Of a DNA stretch of 64,000 bases, positions 35,486 through 48,960 are shown in pieces (position 1 is the first letter of the stretch; every line of letters starts with the position of its first letter). This DNA comes from Triglochin maritima (taxonomy: Eukaryota; Streptophyta; Magnoliopsida; Alismatales; Juncaginaceae), in assembly GCA_963682175.1 (NCBI GenBank), contig OY821772.1, forward strand, positions 48,568,925 through 48,632,924, given 5' to 3'. Under the pieces are notes generated by a model, which did not search any database, was not told the DNA's origin, and saw nothing but the letters and a program-made list of their open reading frames with translations. The position numbers and the translations under genes were made by a program.

Positions 35486-37510
35486 TTTCTTAGTTTTTTG
35501 AGGCGTCTGATGACACGAATAAATATTGTACGACGAAAATGTTAAACTCATGCGTCCGAAGAGAGATTTTTTGAAATTTCTTTTTTTAGTAAAAAATCCA
35601 AAGGCTATAGAACACGAATTTCGGTAAAAACCCTCCGTTTTTTAAAATGGCACTATTTCTTTGTTTTTTGAGGCGTCTGATGAGACGAATAGATATTGTA
35701 CGACGAAAATGTTAAACTCATGCGTCCGAAGAGAGGTTTTTAGAAATATCACTATTTCTTTGTTTTTTTAGGCGTGTTATGACACGAATGTATATTATAC
35801 GACGAAAATATTAAACTCAAAAGTCCGAAGAGAGATTTTTTGATATTTCCTTTTTTAGTAAAAAACATAAAGGCTATAGCACACGAATTTTGGTAAAAAC
35901 CCTCAGTTTTTTAAAATGGCACTATTTCTTAGTTTTTTGATGCGTCTGATGACACGAAGTGATATTATACGACGAAAATGTTAAACTCAAAAGTCCGAAT
36001 AGAGAATTTTTGATATTTCCATTTTTAGTAAAAAACCAAAGGCTATAACACACGAATTTCGGTAAAAACCTTTAGTTTTTAGAAATATAACTATTTCTTT
36101 GTTATTTTAGGCGTGTGATGACACGAATGTATATTATACGACGAAAATGTTAAACTCAAAATTCCGAAGAGAGATTTTTTGATATTTCTTTTTTTAGTAA
36201 AAAAACCCGAAGGCTATAGCACACAAATTTCAGTAAAAACACTCCGTTTTTTAAAATGGCACTATTTCTTAGTTTTTTGATGCGTCGATGACACGAATAG
36301 ATTTTATATGACGAAAATGTTAAACTCATGCGTCCGAAGAGAGATTTTTTGATATTTCTTTTTTTAGTAAAAAACCCAAAGGCAATATATAGCACACGAA
36401 TTTCAGTAAAAACCTTCGGTTTTTAAAAATGGCACTATTCCTTTGTTTTTTGAGGCGTCTGATGACACGAATAGATATTGTACGACGAAAATGTTAAACT
36501 CATGCGTCTGAAGAGAGGTTTTTAGAAATATCACTATTTCTTTGTTTTTTAGGCGTGTGATGACACGAATGTATATTATACGACGAAAATATAAACTCAA
36601 AAGTCCGAAGAAAGTTTTTTTGATATTTCCTTTTTTAGTAAAAAACATAAATGCTATAGCACACGAATTTTGGTAAAAACCCTCAGTTTTTTAAAATGGC
36701 ACTATTTCTTAGTTTTTTGATGCGTCTGATGGCACGAATGGATATTATACGACGAAAATGTTAAACTCATGCGTCCGAAGAGAGATTTTTTGATATTTCT
36801 TTTTTTAGTAAAAAACGCAAAGGTTATATAACACACGAATTTCAGTAAAAACCTTCATATTTTAGAAATATCACTATTTCTTTGTTATTTTGGGCGTGTG
36901 ATGACACGAATGTATATTATACGACGAAAATGTTAAACTCAAAAGTCCGAAGAGAGATTTTTGATATTTCCTTTTTTAGTAAAAAAACTCAAAGGCTATA
37001 GCACACAAATTTCGTTAAAAACCCTCAGTTTTTTCAAATGGCAATATTTATTTGTTTTTTGAGGGGTCTGATGACATGAATTGATATTATACGACAAAAA
37101 TGTTAAACTCAAAAGTCCGAATAGAGATTTTTTTGATATTTCCTTTTTTAGTAAGAAACCAAAGGCTATACCACACGAATTTTGATAAAACCCTCAGTTT
37201 TTTAAAATGGCACTATTTCTTAGTTTTTTGATGCGTCTGATGACACGAATGGATATTATACGACGAAAATGTTAAACTCAAAAGTCTGAATAGAGATTTT
37301 TTGATATTTCTATTTTTAGTAAAAAACCAAAGGCTATAACACACGAATTTCGGTAAAAACCTTCAGTTTTTAGAAATATCACTATTTCTTTGTTATTTTA
37401 GGCGTGTGATGACACGAATGTATATTATACGACGAAAATGTTAAACTCAAAAGTCCGAATAGAGATTTTTTGATATTTCCTTTTTTAGTAAAAACCAAAG
37501 GCTATATAGC

Positions 37511-37670
37511 ACACGAATTGGTGTAAAACCCCTCAGTTTTTTAAAATGATACTATTTCTTAGAAACCCCTCAGTAAAAACCCCTCATTAAATTGGTGTAA
37601 AACCCCTCAGTAAAAACCTTCATATTTTAGAAATATCACTATTTCTTTGTCCACTATATAGCACACGAAT
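37511..37670. repeat. Scrambled patch within the satellite
   Basis: Satellite fragments follow in an order seen nowhere else in the window. The phrase AATTGGTGTAAAACCCCTCA occurs at 37,517 and again at 37,590. Between them are CCCCTCAGTAAAAACC and CCCCTCATTAAATTGG pieces. After 37,610 the sequence jumps to CCTTCATATTTTAG, then a non-satellite GTCCACTATATAGC join. Serial template switching or repeated slippage would give this pattern. The phrase GAATTGGTGTAAAACCCC also occurs at about 38,857. Confidence 0.82.
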
Positions 37671-40500
37671 TTTGGTAAAAACCCTCAGTTTTTTCAAATG
37701 GCAATATTTATTTGTTTTTTGAGGGGTCTGATGACACGAATTGATATTATACGACAAAAATGTTAAATTCAAAAGTCCGAATAGAGATTTTTTGATATTT
37801 CCTTTTTTAGTAAGAAACCAAAGGCTATGTAGCACACGAATTTTGGTAGAAACCCTCAGTTTTTAAAATGGCACTATTTCTTTGTTTTTTGAGGCGTCTG
37901 ATGACACGAATTGATATTATACGACAAAAATGTTAAACTCAAAAGTCCGAATAGAGAATTTTTGATATTTACATTTTTAGTAAAAAACCAAAGGCTAACA
38001 CACGAATTTCGGTAAAAACCTTCAGTTTTTAGAAATATTACTATTTCTTTGTTATTTTAGGCGTGTGATGACACGAATGTATATTATACGACGAAAACGT
38101 TAAACTCAAAAGTCTGAATAGAGATTTTTTGATATTTCCTTTTTTAGTAAAAAACCAAAGGCTATAACACACGAATTTTGGTAAAAACCTTCAGTTTTTA
38201 GAAATATCACTATTTCTTTGTTATTTTAGGCGTGTGATGACATGAATGGATATTATACGACGAAAATATTAAACTCAAAAGTCCGAATAGAGATTTTTTG
38301 ATATTTCTTTTTTTAGTAAAAAACCAAAGGATATAGCACACGAATTTTGGTAAAAACCCTAAGTTTTTTTTAAAATGGCACTATTTCTTAGTTTATTGAT
38401 GCGTATGATGACACGAATGGATATTATACAACGAAAATGTTAAACTCATGCGTCCGAAGAGAGATTTTTTGATATTTCCTTTTTTAGTAAAAAACCAAAG
38501 GCTATACCACACGAATTTTGATAAAAACCCTCAGTTTTTTAAAATGGCACTATTTCTTAGTTTTTTGATGCGTCTGATGACACGAATGAATATTATACGA
38601 CGAAAATGTTAAACTCAAAAGTCTGAATAGAGATTTTTTGATATTTCCATTTTTAGTAAAAAACCAAAGGCTATATAACACACGAATTTCGGTAAAAACC
38701 TTCAGTTTTTAGAAATATCACTATTTCTTTGTTATTTTAGGCGTGTGATGACACGAATGTGAATTATACGACGAAAATGTTAAACTCAAAATTCCGAATA
38801 TAGATTTTTTGATATTTCCTTTTTTAGTAAAAAACCAAAGGCTATATAGCACACGAATTGGTGTAAAACCCCTAAGTTTTTTTAAAATGGCACTATTTCT
38901 TAGTTTTTTGATGCGTCTGATGACACGAATGGATATTATACGACGAAAATGTTAAACTCAAAAGTCCGAATAGAGATTTTTTGATATTTCCATTTTTAGT
39001 AAAAAACCAAAGGCTATAATAACACACGAATTTCGGTAAAAACCCTCAGTTTTTAAAATGGCAATATTTATTTGTTTTTTGAGGCGTCTGATGACACGAA
39101 TTGATATTATACGACAAAAATGTTAAACTCAAAAGTCCGAATAGAGATTTTATGATATTTCCTTTTTTAGTAAAAACCAAAGGCTATTTGCACACGAATT
39201 TTGGTAAAAACCCTCAGTTTTTTAAAATGACAATATTTCTTAGTTTTTTGATGCGTCTGATGACACGAATGGATATTATACGACGAAAATGTTAAACTCA
39301 TCCGTCCGAAGAGAGATTTTTTGATATTTCTTTTTTTAGTAAAAAACCAAAGGCTATATACCACACGAATTTTGGTAAAAACTGTCAGTTTTTTTAAAAT
39401 GGCACTATTTCTTTGTTGTTTGAGGCGTCTGATGACACGAATTGATATTATTCGACAAAAATGTTAAACTCAAAAGTCCGAATAGAGATTTTTTGATATT
39501 TCCATTTTTAGTAAAAAACCAAAGGCTATAACACACGAATTTCAGTAAAAACCTTCAAATTTTAGAAATATCACTATTTCTTTGTTATTTTAGGCGTGTG
39601 ACGACCCGAATGTATATTATACGGCGAAAATGTAAAACTCAAAATTCCGAAGAGAGATTTTTTGATATTTCCTTATTTAGTAAAAAACCCAAAGGCTATA
39701 TAGCACACGAATTTCGGTAAAAACCCTCAGTTTTTAAAATGGCAATATTTATTTGTTTTTTGAGGCGTGTGATGACAAGAATTGATATTATACGACGAAA
39801 ATGTTAAACTCAAAAGTCCGAATAGAGATTTTTTGATATTTCTTTTTTTAGTAAAAAACCAAAGACTATAGCACACAAATTTTGGTAAAAACCCAAAGTT
39901 TTTTAAAATGACACTATTTATTAGTTTTTTGATGCGTCTGATGACACGAATGGATATTATACGACGAAAAGATAAACTCATGCGTCCGAAGAGAGATTTT
40001 TTGATATTTCTTTTTTAGTAAAAAACGCAAAGGTTATATAGCACACGAATTTCGGTAAAAACCCTCGGTCTTTAGAAATATCACTATTTCTTTGTTATTT
40101 TAGGCGTGTGATGACACGAATGTATATTATACGACGAAAATGTTAAACTCAAACGTCCGAAGAGAGATTTTTTGATATTTTCTTTTTTAGTAAAAAACCC
40201 AAAGGCTATAGCACACGAATTTCTATAAAACCCCTCAGTTTTTTAAAATGGCAATATTTATTTGTTTTTTGAGGCGTCTGATGACACGAATTGATATTAT
40301 ACGACAAAAATCTTAAACTCAAAAGTCGGAATAGAGATTTTTTGCTATTTCCATTTTTAGTAAAAAACCAAAGGCTATAGCACACGAATTTCAGTAAAAA
40401 CCTTTAAATTTTAGAAATATCACTATTTCTTTGTTATTTTAGGCGTGTGATGACACGAATGTATATTATACGACAAAAATGTTAAACTCATGCGTCCGAA

Positions 40501-41700
40501 GAGAGATTTTTTGATATTTTTAGTAAAAATCCAAAGGCTATAGCAAACGAATTTTGGTAAAAATCCTCATTTTTTTAAAATGGCACTATTTCTTTAGTTT
40601 TTGAGGCGTCTCATAACACAAATGAATATTAGACGACGAAAATGTTAAACACATGCGTCTGAAGAGAGATTTTTTGATATTTCCTTTTTTAGTAAAAAAA
40701 ACCCAAAGGCTATAACACACGAATTTTGGTAAAAACCCTCAGTTTTTAAAAATGGCACTATTTCTTTAGTTTTTGAGGCGTCTCATGACACGAATGAATA
40801 TTATACGACGAAAATGTTAAACACATGCGTCCGAAGAGAGATTTTTTGATATTTCCTTTTTTAATAAAAAACCCCAAAAGCTATAACACACGAATTTCGG
40901 TAACAACCCTCAGTTTTTAAAAATGGCACTATTTCTTTGTTTTTGAGGCGTCTGATGACACGAATGAATATTATACGAAGAAAATGTTAAACGCATGCGT
41001 CCGAAGAGAGATTTTTTGATATTTCCTGTTTTAGTAAAAAACCAAAAGGATAACACACGAATTTCGGTAAAACCCCTCAGTTTTTAAAAATGGCACTATT
41101 TCTTTGTTTTTTCAGGCGTCTGATTACACGAATTGATATTATATGATAAAAATGTTAAACACATGCGTCCGAAGAGAGATTTTTTGATATTTCCTTTTTT
41201 AGTAAAAAACCAATGGCTATAGCACACGAATTTTGATAAAAACCCTCAGTTTTTTAAAATGGCACTATTTCTTAGTTTTTTGATGCGTCTGATGACACGA
41301 ATGAATATTATACGACGAAAATGTTAAACTTAAAAGTCCGAATAGAGATTTTTTGATATTTCCTTTTTTAGTAAAAAGACCAATGACTATAACACACGAA
41401 TTTCGGTAAAAACCCTTAGTTTTTTAAAATGGCTCTATTTCTGTAGTTTTTAGGCGTGTGATGACACGAATGTATATTATACGACGAAAATGATAGACTC
41501 AAAATTTCGAATAGAGGTTTTTTGATATTTCTTTTTTTAGTAGAAAAACCCAAAGGCTGCACACGAATTTCGGTAAAACCCTCAGTTTTTAAAAAAGGCA
41601 CTATTTCTTTGTTTTTTCAGGCGTCTAATGACACAAATTGATATTATAGGACGAAAATGTTAAACACATGCGTCTGAAGAGAGATTGTTTGATATTTCCT
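40501..41700. repeat. Transition zone between left and right satellite subfamilies
   Basis: Left-type monomers give way to right-type ones within about seven units. The first AAACACATGCGTC with GAATGAATATTAG appears at about 40,620-40,660. Left-type AAAAGTCCGAATAGAG recurs at about 41,330, and the last clear TTTTAGGCGTGTGATG monomer I see is at about 41,449. One monomer near 41,226-41,345 is mosaic: left-type GATGCGTCTG with right-type GAATGAATATTATACG. Confidence 0.85.
40991..41000. repeat. ACGCATGCGT palindrome (first right-domain example)
   Basis: A perfect 10-bp palindrome that is also strictly alternating purine-pyrimidine. It lies between TTAAA and CCGAAGAGAG. Other copies include 42,848-42,857 and 43,188-43,197. 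Left-domain monomers have ACTCATGCGT or a different sequence there, which breaks both the symmetry and the alternation. Confidence 0.85.
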
Positions 41701-43984
41701 TTTTTAGTAAAAAACCAAAGGCTATAGCACACGAATTTCGCTAAAAATCCTCAGTTTTTTAAAATGGCACTATTTCTTTAGTTTTTGAGGCGTCTGATGA
41801 CACGAATGAATATTATACGACGAAAATGTTAAACACATGCGTCCGAAGAGAGATTTTTTGTAATTTCATTTTTTAGGAAAAAACCAAAGGCTATATGAAT
41901 TTCCGTAAAAACCCTCAGTTTTTAAAAATAGCACTATTTCTTTGTTTTTCAGAAGTATGATGACACAAATTGATATTATACGACGAAAATGTTAAACTCA
42001 CATGTTCGAATAGAGATTTTTTGATATTTCCTTTTTAATAAATAAACCAAAGGCTATATCACAAGAATTTCGGTAAAAATCCTAAGTTTTTAAAATTTGC
42101 ACTTTTCCTTTTTTTTCAGGCGTCTGATGACACGAATTGATATTATGTGACGAAAATGTTAAACACATGCGTCCGAAAAGAGATTTTTTGATATTTCCTT
42201 TTTTAGTAAAAAAACCCAAAGGCCATAGTATAGCACACGAAATCGGTAAAAACCCTCAGTTTTTAAAAATGGCACTATTTCTTTAGTTTTTGAGGCGTCT
42301 GATGACACGAATGAATATTATACGACGAAAATGTTAAACACATGCGTCCGAAGAGAGATTTTTTGATATTTCCTATTTTAGTAAAAAAACCAATGCCTAT
42401 AGCACACGAATTTTTGTAAACACCCTCAGTTTTTAAAAATGACACTATTTCTTTGTTGTTTCAGGCGTCTGATGACACGAATTGATATTATGTGACGAAA
42501 ATGTTAAACACATGCGTCCGAAGAGAGATTTTTTGATATTTCCTTTTTTAGTAAAAAAACCAATGCCTATAGCACACGAATTTCGGTAAAAACCCTCAGT
42601 TTTTAAAAGTGACACTATTTCTTTGTTGTTTCAAGCGTCTGATGACACGAATTGATATTATGTGACGAAAATGTTAAACACATGCGTCCGAAGAGAGATT
42701 TTTTGATATTTCCTTTTTTAGTAAAAAAACCAATGACTATAGCACACGAAATTCGGTAAAAACCCTCAATTTTTAAAAATGGAACTATTTCTTTAGTTTT
42801 TGAGGCGTCTGATGACACGAATGAATATTATACGACAAAAATGTTAAACGCATGCGTCCGAAGAGAGATTTTTTGATATTTCCTGTTTTAGTAAAAAAAC
42901 CAAAGGCTATAACACACGAATTTCGGTAAAAACCCTCAGTTTTTAGAAATGGCACTATTTCTTTGTTTTTTCAGGCGTCTGATGACAGGAACGAATATTA
43001 TACGACACAAATGTTAAACGTATGCGTCTAAAGAGAGATTTTTTGATACTTCTTTTTTTAGTAAAAAAACCAATGTCTATAGCACACGAATTTCGGTAAA
43101 AACCCTCAGTTTTTTAAATTGACACTATTTCTTTAGTTTTTGAGGCGTCTGATTACACGAATGAATATTATACGACGAAAATGTTAAACGCATGCGTCCG
43201 AAGAGAGATTTTTTGATATTTCATGTTTTAGTAAAAAAAACCAAAGGCTATAACACACGAATTTCGGTAAAAACCCTCAGTTTTTAAAAATGGCACTATT
43301 TCTTTAGTTTTTGAGGCGTCTCATAACAGGAATGAATATTATACGACGCAAATGTTAATCGCATGCGTCCGAAGATAGATTTTTTGATATTTCTTTTTTT
43401 AGTTAAAAAAACCAATGCCTGTAGCACACGAATTTCGGCAAAAACCCTCAGTTTTTAAAAATGACACTATTTCTTTGTTGTTTCAGGCGTCTGATGACAC
43501 GAATTGATATTATGTGATGAAAATGTTAAACACATGCGTCCGAAGAGAGATTTTTTGATATTTCCTTTTTTAGTAAAAAACCCCAAAGGCTATAGTATAG
43601 CACACGAAATTCGGTAAAAACCCTCAGTTTTTTAAAATGGCAATATTTCTTTAGTTTTTGAGGCGTCTGATGACACGAATGAATATTATACGATGAAAAT
43701 GTTAAACGCATGCGTCCGAATAGAGATTTTTTGATATTTCCTTTTTTAGTAAAAAAACCAATTCCTATAGCACACGAATTTCGGTAAACACCCTCAGTTT
43801 TTAAAAATGACACTATTTCTTTGTTGTTTCAGGCGTCTGATGACACGAATTGATATTATGTGACGAAAATGTTAAACACATGCGTCCGAAGAGAGATTTT
43901 TTGATATTTCCTTTTTAGTAAAAAAACCAATGCCTATAACACACGAATTTCGGTAAAAACCCTCAGTTTATAAAAATGACACTA
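41701..43984. repeat. Right-domain monomers without a firm long period
   Basis: Monomers cycle among three right-domain types. One has TTTAGTTTTTGAGGCG with GAATGAATATTATACG. One has TTTTTTCAGGCG with GATGACAGGAATG and GCAAATGTTAAACGC. One has TTGTTTCAGGCG or TTGTTTCAAGCG with ATTATGTGACG. Their order foreshadows HOR-D, but no exact repeat period is visible. No gene seen. Confidence 0.85.
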
Positions 43985-46383
43985 TTTCTTTGTTGTTTCA
44001 AGCGTCTGATGACACGAATTGATATTATGTGACGAAAATGTTAAACACATGCGTCCGAAGAGAGATTTTTTTATATTTCCTTTTTTAGTAAAAAAACCAA
44101 TGACTATTGCACACGAAATTCGGTAAAAACCCTCAGTTTTTTAAAATGGCACTATTTTTTAGTTTTTGAGGCGTCTGATGACACGAATGAATATTATACG
44201 ACGAAATGTTAAACACATGCGTCCGAAGAGAGATTTTTTGATATTTCCTGTTTTAGTAAAAAAAATCAAAGGCTATAACATACGAATTTCGGTAAAAACC
44301 CTCAGTTTTTAAAATGGCACTATTTCTTTGTTTTTTCAGGCGTCTGATGACAGGAATGAATATTATACGACGCAAATGTTAAACGCATGCGTCCGAAGAG
44401 AGATTTTTGATATTTCCTTTTTTAGTAAAAAAAACCAATGTATATAGCACACGAATTTCGGTAAAAACCCTCTGTTTTTAAAAATGACACTATTTCTTTG
44501 TTGTTTCAGGCGTCTGATGACACGAATTGATATTATGTGACGAAAATGTTAAACACATGCGTCCGAAGAGAGATTTTTTGATATTTCATTTTTTAGTAAA
44601 AATACCAATGACTATAGCACACGAAAATCGGTAAAAACCCTCAGTTTTTTTAAAATGGCACTATTTCTTTCGTTTTTGAGGCGTCTGATGACACGAATAA
44701 ATATTATATGACGAAAATGTTAAACGCATGCATCCGAAGAGAGATTTTTTTATAATTCCTGTTTTAGTAAAAAAAACCAAAGGCTATAGTATAGCACACG
44801 AAATTCGGTAAAAACCCTCAGTTTTTAAAAATGGCACAATTTCTTTAGTTTTTGAGGCGTCTGATGACACGAATGAATATTATACGACGAAAATGTTAAA
44901 CACATACGTCCGAAGAGAGATTTTTTGATAATTCCTGTTTTAGTAAAAACAAACCCAAAGGCTATAGTATATAGCACACGAAATTCGGTAAAAACCCTCA
45001 GTTTTTTAAAATGGCACTATTTCTTTAGTTTTTGAGGCGTCTGATGACATGAATCAATATTATACGACGAAAATGTTAAATGCATGCGTCCGAAGAGAGA
45101 TTTTTTGATAATTCCAGTTTTATTAAAAAAAACCAAAGGCTATAGTATAGCACACGAAATTCGGTAAAAACCCTCAGTTTTTTAAAATGGCACTATTTCT
45201 TTAGTTTTTGAGGCGTCTGATGACATGAATGAATATTATACGACGAAAATGTTAAATGCATGCGTCCGAAGAGAGATTTTTTGATAATTCCTGTTTTAGT
45301 AAAAAAAACCAAAGGCTATAGTATAGCACACGAAATTCGGTAAAAACCCTCAGCTTTTAAAAATGGCACTATTTCTTTAGTTTTTGAGGCGTCTCATGAC
45401 ACGAATGAATATTATGTGACGAAAATGTTAAACGCATGCGTCCGAAGAGAGATTTTTTGATATTTCCTGTTTTAGTAAAAAAACCAAAGGCTATAACACA
45501 CGAATTTCGGTAAAAACCCTCAGTTTTTAAAAATGGCACTATTTCTTTGTTTTTTCAGGCGTCTGATGACAGGAATGAATATTATACGATGCAAATGTTA
45601 ATCGCATGCGTCCGAATAGAGATTTTTTGATATTTCCTTTTTTAGTAAAAAAACCAATTCCTATAGCACACGAATTTCGGTAAAAACCGTCAGTTTTTAA
45701 AAATGACACTATTTCTTTGTTGTTTCGGGCGTCTGATGACACGAATTTATATTATGTGACGAAAATGCATGCGTCCGAAGAGAGATTTTTTGATATTTCC
45801 TTTTTAGTAAAAAAACCAATGCCTATAGCACACGAATTTCGGTAAAAACCCTCAGTTTTTAAAAATGACACTATTTCTTTGTTGTTTCAGGCGTCTGATG
45901 ACACAAATTTATATTATGTGACGAAAATGTTAAACACATGCGTCCGAAGATAGATTTTTGATATTTCCTTTTTTAGTAAAAAACCAATGATTATAGCACA
46001 CGAAATTCGGTAAAAACCCTCAGTTTTTTTAAAATGGCACTATTTCTTTAGTTTTTGAGGCGTCTGATGACACGAATGAATATTATACGACGAAAATGTT
46101 AAACACATGCGTCCAAAGAGAGATTTTTTGATATTTCTTGTTTTAGTAAAAAAAATCAAAGGCTATAACACACGAATTTCGGTAAAAACCCTCAGTTTTT
46201 AAAAATGGCACTATTTCTTTGTTTTTTCAGGCGTCTGATGACAGGAATGAATATTATACGACGCAAATGTTAAACGCATGCGTCCGAAGAGAGATTTTTG
46301 ATATTTCCTTTTTTAGTAAAAAAAACCAATGCATATAGCACACGAATTTCGGTAAAAACCCTCTGTTTTTAAAAACGACACTA
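43985..46383. repeat. HOR-D copy 1 (2,399 bp, ~14 monomers)
   Basis: Starts where colinearity with copy 2 begins, just before CACTATTTCTTTGTTGTTTC. Upstream, CAGTTTATAAAAATGAC does not match the CTGTTTTTAAAAACGAC of copies 2 and 3. It contains a run of monomers with the CTATAGTATAGCAC variant at about 44,790-45,340. Confidence 0.87.
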
Positions 46384-48960
46384 TTTCTTTGTTGTTTCAA
46401 GCGTCTGATGACACGAATTGATATTATGTGACGAAAATGTTAAACACATGCGTCCGAAGAGAGATTTTTTTATATTTCCTTTTTTAGTAAAAAAACCAAT
46501 GACTATTGCACACGAAATTCGGTAAAAACCCTCAGTTTTTTAAAATGGCACTATTTTTTAGTTTTTGAGGCGTCTGATGACACGAATGAATATTATACGA
46601 CGAAATGTTAAACACATGCGTCCGAAGAGAGATTTTTTGATATTTCCTGTTTTAGTAAAAAAAATCAAAGGCTATAACATACGAATTTCGGTAAAAACCC
46701 TCAGTTTTTAAAATGGCACTATTTCTTTGTTTTTTCAGGCGTCTGATGACAGGAATGAATATTATACGACGCAAATGTTAAACGCATGCGTCCGAAGAGA
46801 GATTTTTGATATTTCCTTTTTTAGTAAAAAAAACCAATGTATATAGCACACGAATTTCGGTAAAAACCCTCTGTTTTTAAAAATGACACTATTTCTTTGT
46901 TGTTTCAGGCGTCTGATGACACGAATTGATATTATGTGACGAAAATGTTAAACACATGCGTCCGAAGAGAGATTTTTTGATATTTCATTTTTTAGTAAAA
47001 ATACCAATGACTATAGCACACGAAAATCGGTAAAAACCCTCAGTTTTTTTAAAATGGCACTATTTCTTTCGTTTTTGAGGCGTCTGATGACACGAATAAA
47101 TATTATATGACGAAAATGTTAAACGCATGCATCCGAAGAGAGATTTTTTTATAATTCCTGTTTTAGTAAAAAAAACCAAAGGCTATAGTATAGCACACGA
47201 AATTCGGTAAAAACCCTCAGTTTTTAAAAATGGCACAATTTCTTTAGTTTTTGAGGCGTCTGATGACACGAATGAATATTATACGACGAAAATGTTAAAC
47301 ACATACGTCCGAAGAGAGATTTTTTGATAATTCCTGTTTTAGTAAAAACAAACCCAAAGGCTATAGTATATAGCACACGAAATTCGGTAAAAACCCTCAG
47401 TTTTTTAAAATGGCACTATTTCTTTAGTTTTTGAGGCGTCTGATGACATGAATCAATATTATACGACGAAAATGTTAAATGCATGCGTCCGAAGAGAGAT
47501 TTTTTGATAATTCCAGTTTTATTAAAAAAAACCAAAGGCTATAGTATAGCACACGAAATTCGGTAAAAACCCTCAGTTTTTAAAAATGGCACTATTTCTT
47601 TAGTTTTTGAGGCGTCTGATGACACGAATGAATATTATACGACGAAAATGTTAAACACATGCGTCCAAAGAGAGATTTTTTGATAATTCCTGTTTTAGTA
47701 AAAAAAAACCCAAAGGCTATAGTATAGCACACGAAATTCGGTAAAAACCCTCAGTTTTTTAAAATGGCACTATTTCTTTAGTTTTTGAGGCGTCTGATGA
47801 CATGAATGAATATTATACGACGAAAATGTTAAATGCATGCGTCCGAAGAGAGATTTTTTGATAATTCCTGTTTTAGTAAAAAAAACCAAAGGCTATAGTA
47901 TAGCACACGAAATTCGGTAAAAACCCTCAGCTTTTAAAAATGGCACTATTTCTTTAGTTTTTGAGGCGTCTCATGACACGAATGAATATTATGTGACGAA
48001 AATGTTAAACGCATGCGTCCGAAGAGAGATTTTTTGATATTTCCTGTTTTAGTAAAAAAACCAAAGGCTATAACACACGAATTTCGGTAAAAACCCTCAG
48101 TTTTTAAAAATGGCACTATTTCTTTGTTTTTTCAGGCGTCTGATGACAGGAATGAATATTATACGATGCAAATGTTAATCGCATGCGTCCGAATAGAGAT
48201 TTTTTGATATTTCCTTTTTTAGTAAAAAAACCAATTCCTATAGCACACGAATTTCGGTAAAAACCGTCAGTTTTTAAAAATGACACTATTTCTTTGTTGT
48301 TTCGGGCGTCTGATGACACGAATTTATATTATGTGACGAAAATGCATGCGTCCGAAGAGAGATTTTTTGATATTTCCTTTTTAGTAAAAAAACCAATGCC
48401 TATAGCACACGAATTTCGGTAAAAACCCTCAGTTTTTAAAAATGACACTATTTCTTTGTTGTTTCAGGCGTCTGATGACACAAATTTATATTATGTGACG
48501 AAAATGTTAAACACATGCGTCCGAAGATAGATTTTTGATATTTCCTTTTTTAGTAAAAAACCAATGATTATAGCACACGAAATTCGGTAAAAACCCTCAG
48601 TTTTTTTAAAATGGCACTATTTCTTTAGTTTTTGAGGCGTCTGATGACACGAATGAATATTATACGACGAAAATGTTAAACACATGCGTCCAAAGAGAGA
48701 TTTTTTGATATTTCTTGTTTTAGTAAAAAAAATCAAAGGCTATAACACACGAATTTCGGTAAAAACCCTCAGTTTTTAAAAATGGCACTATTTCTTTGTT
48801 TTTTCAGGCGTCTGATGACAGGAATGAATATTATACGACGCAAATGTTAAACGCATGCGTCCGAAGAGAGATTTTTGATATTTCCTTTTTTAGTAAAAAA
48901 AACCAATGCATATAGCACACGAATTTCGGTAAAAACCCTCTGTTTTTAAAAACGACACTA
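46384..48960. repeat. HOR-D copy 2 (2,577 bp, ~15 monomers)
   Basis: Same as copy 1 except for an extra monomer at about 47,585-47,762, which carries GACACGAATGAATATTATACG and CATGCGTCCAAAGAGAG. It lies within the CTATAGTATAGCAC run. Confidence 0.88.
47585..47762. repeat. Monomer gained in HOR-D copy 2
   Basis: A single unit of about 178 bp between the GACATGAATCAATATT monomer and the GACATGAATGAATATT monomer. It is absent from copy 1, where those two are adjacent, and a very similar monomer precedes the same neighbour in copy 3 (about 49,790-49,970). Confidence 0.82.

Larger units (their letters stand above)
33901..40500. repeat. Mixed monomers, left-domain subfamily
   Basis: The two left-domain monomer types (GAGGCGTCTGATG and TTTAGGCGTGTGATG) alternate irregularly. 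A long-range repeat at about 2,040 bp links about 34,740-35,150 with 36,780-37,190, both holding CATATTTTAG, TTTCGTTAAAAACC and CAGTTTTTTCAAATGG; the last phrase occurs a third time at 37,687. Short or broken monomers occur at 35,461, 35,732, 36,515 and 37,517-37,665. No coding sequence or unique DNA seen. Confidence 0.85.

Noticed and set aside
37590..37665. Transposon footprint or target-site duplication in the scrambled patch
   Set aside because: All pieces but a few bases are satellite fragments. No terminal inverted repeat or coding remnant is seen, and the duplicated phrase is itself satellite-derived.
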